The translations under genes were made by a program, and so were the position numbers. Below, one piece after another: positions 5,488-6,628 of a stretch of DNA of 6,628 nt (the first letter of the stretch is position 1; each line of letters starts with the position of its first letter). Below the pieces are notes generated by a model. The model ran no database searches. It saw only the letters and a list, made by a program, of their open reading frames with translations, and was not told the DNA's origin. The stretch is from Candidatus Omnitrophota bacterium (lineage in GTDB: Bacteria > Omnitrophota > Gorgyraeia > B26-G9). The stretch lies in the NCBI GenBank assembly GCA_030630245.1, contig DAOVNL010000045.1:1-6628 (forward strand). The letters run 5' to 3'.

Positions 5488-6628
5488 TTATATAGCCTGA
5501 TCAACACTTACAATCTGAATACTTCCAATTTTCTGTTCTGTAGATATAGATGAAAAAGCTTTCACTGAAGTAAAAGCCGCTGTTAATTGAGTCCCAATTC
5601 GACTAAAGGCAAATTTTATATTCGGAACAATCTTTGCCCAGGTATTTGGATTTTTACTTTTATATCTTTGTATCGCGTTATAATATCTCCATAATCTCAG
5701 GAAGTGAGTTTTGGTTTCATCATTGTATTCCCCCCGGCCATTACCCTCTAGCCAGCCGATTTTCTGGTAAGGATCAAAATATTTTTTTGCTTGTTCCTCA
5801 GGACTCAATTTTCTTACTTCAAATACTTTCAGCGGTACAGGCCCGTATTTTCTGATCATCTTAAGAACCATGCCTTCTCCGCGTCCATTGTAAGCCGCGT
5901 TCAACACTGCTGTACTAAAGTACATGTACGGTTTTACCGTACTGCTGGTGGGAACAAACTGCCATCTTTTGTTCTTTGAACTATATACCAACCCTTTTGT
6001 TTTAAAAATTCTGGCAAGATTGGCATAACTCAAATATGCTACTGTAATACCTACTCTGCGTCCGTATTCAGGTTCATTTACTCTTTTCCAATCTATTTTG
6101 TGGCTGCCGATTAATTTTACTGCCGTAAGATATCTCTGGCGATATTTACCTTTTTTATCTCCCTGCTTTTTCCATTCAGCCAGCTGTTCGTTTATACTTC
6201 TCACTGTACCAGGCATTACCTGCATCGGGCCTCTGGCACCAGGGACTGATTTTACCATGTCTCTAAGGTCAGTTTCCGTCAAATCAAGTGCCATGATTAT
6301 ATCAACCGGCATGCCTGTTGATTTTAATAGCTTTGTTAGTTTACGATAAATTGTTATACGTTTTTTAGTAAGAAATTTTCCCACATTTTCATAAGCACCA
6401 TCAGAACTTAATCTCATTTTTTTATCAATATGTTTCCACATCGCGTCTTTTTCCTGATCAAGCTTAGTTAGCCTATATGAGGCACGCGTTTCTTCTGCGG
6501 CTTTACTTGCGCGCAATCTTTTTCTTAGCTCTTCAAATCTTTTTCTTTTTTCCTTGGTTAGATTATCTGCCGAAGATTCTCTCGCAAGTAAAGGTGGAAC
6601 AACTAATGCCGCAGCGAATAATATCGCG
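5488..6628 (-). CDS. Exported SLT-type lytic transglycosylase-like protein (5' end beyond window)
   Basis: The frame is open from the stop at 5488-5490 to the right edge, giving 379 visible residues. The TTG at 6514-6516 is internal, not the start. The first visible residues are a signal-peptide core (A-I-L-F-A-A-A-L-V-V, then L-L-A-R-E, plausible cleavage after A15), so few residues are missing. A highly charged helical stretch follows (about 22-60). The transglycosylase core shows a likely catalytic E118, then G-A-R-G-P-M-Q-V-M-P at 130-139, equivalent to the G-x-x-G-L-M-Q motif, with E-to-G spacing of 12 as in SLT enzymes. A-A-Y-N-G at 244-248 stands for the A-Y-N-A-G motif, and E304-T-K-T-H-F resembles the terminal E-T-x-x-Y motif. 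About 110 residues separate the M-Q and A-Y-N motifs, roughly twice the usual distance, indicating an insertion. Predicted role: cutting peptidoglycan glycan strands in the periplasm. A separate promoter downstream suggests it is not part of the next operon. Confidence 0.78.
   Translation of the reverse strand, partial: AILFAAALVVPPLLARESSADNLTKEKRKRFEELRKRLRASKAAEETRASYRLTKLDQEKDAMWKHIDKKMRLSSDGAYENVGKFLTKKRITIYRKLTKLLKSTGMPVDIIMALDLTETDLRDMVKSVPGARGPMQVMPGTVRSINEQLAEWKKQGDKKGKYRQRYLTAVKLIGSHKIDWKRVNEPEYGRRVGITVAYLSYANLARIFKTKGLVYSSKNKRWQFVPTSSTVKPYMYFSTAVLNAAYNGRGEGMVLKMIRKYGPVPLKVFEVRKLSPEEQAKKYFDPYQKIGWLEGNGRGEYNDETKTHFLRLWRYYNAIQRYKSKNPNTWAKIVPNIKFAFSRIGTQLTAAFTSVKAFSSISTEQKIGSIQIVSVDQAI

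Noticed and set aside
6514..6516. TTG as start of the transglycosylase-like gene
   Set aside because: The frame stays open upstream to the window edge and encodes a signal-peptide core, so the true start is outside the window.
1..6628. CRISPR arrays, tRNA or rRNA genes, insertion sequences, phage attachment sites
   Set aside because: No regularly spaced repeats, RNA gene motifs, transposase domains or terminal inverted repeats were seen on reading both strands.

Overview
The window is about 6.6 kb of AT-rich bacterial DNA with every convincing gene on the minus strand, so transcription runs from high to low coordinates. Tight packing, strong Shine-Dalgarno sites, mixed ATG/GTG starts and short gene overlaps are ordinary bacterial features. 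The gene mix (signal-peptide lytic transglycosylase-like protein, PlsC-type acyltransferase, multi-pass sensor kinase) suggests a diderm, possibly from an uncultivated environmental lineage. That placement is an inference; no marker gene is present.

In transcription order: (1) 6628-5488, a 5'-truncated exported protein with a divergent SLT lytic transglycosylase domain; its start codon lies beyond the right edge. (2) 5487-5196, an AT-rich intergenic region holding a perfect-consensus sigma70 promoter (TTGACA, 17 bp, TATAAT) and an imperfect inverted repeat in the predicted 5' leader. (3) 5195-4599, a short PlsC-family 1-acylglycerol-phosphate-type acyltransferase. (4) 4609-3041, an N-terminal SRPBCC/START-like domain fused to a full-length homologue of cyanobacterial long-chain acyl-ACP reductase (AAR). 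(5) 3048-847, a multi-pass membrane histidine kinase with a GAF-like domain. (6) 830-456, a stand-alone CheY-like receiver. (7) 415-1, the N-terminal part of a protein resembling PhcB-like SAM-dependent methyltransferases (3-hydroxypalmitate methyl ester biosynthesis family), cut by the left edge.

Genes 3 to 7 look like one operon driven from the promoter at 5302-5330: the first three overlap by 11 and 8 nt, and the remaining gaps are 16 and 40 nt. The combination (acyl transfer, acyl thioester reduction by a protein with a possible lipid-binding domain, membrane sensor kinase, output-less receiver, PhcB-like methyltransferase) recalls the phcBSRQ logic of Ralstonia, where a fatty-acid-derived signal is made and sensed by products of one locus. 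The most interesting reading is therefore a candidate fatty-acyl-derived signalling or lipid-modification system. The domain assignments are mostly firm; the system-level function is a hypothesis.
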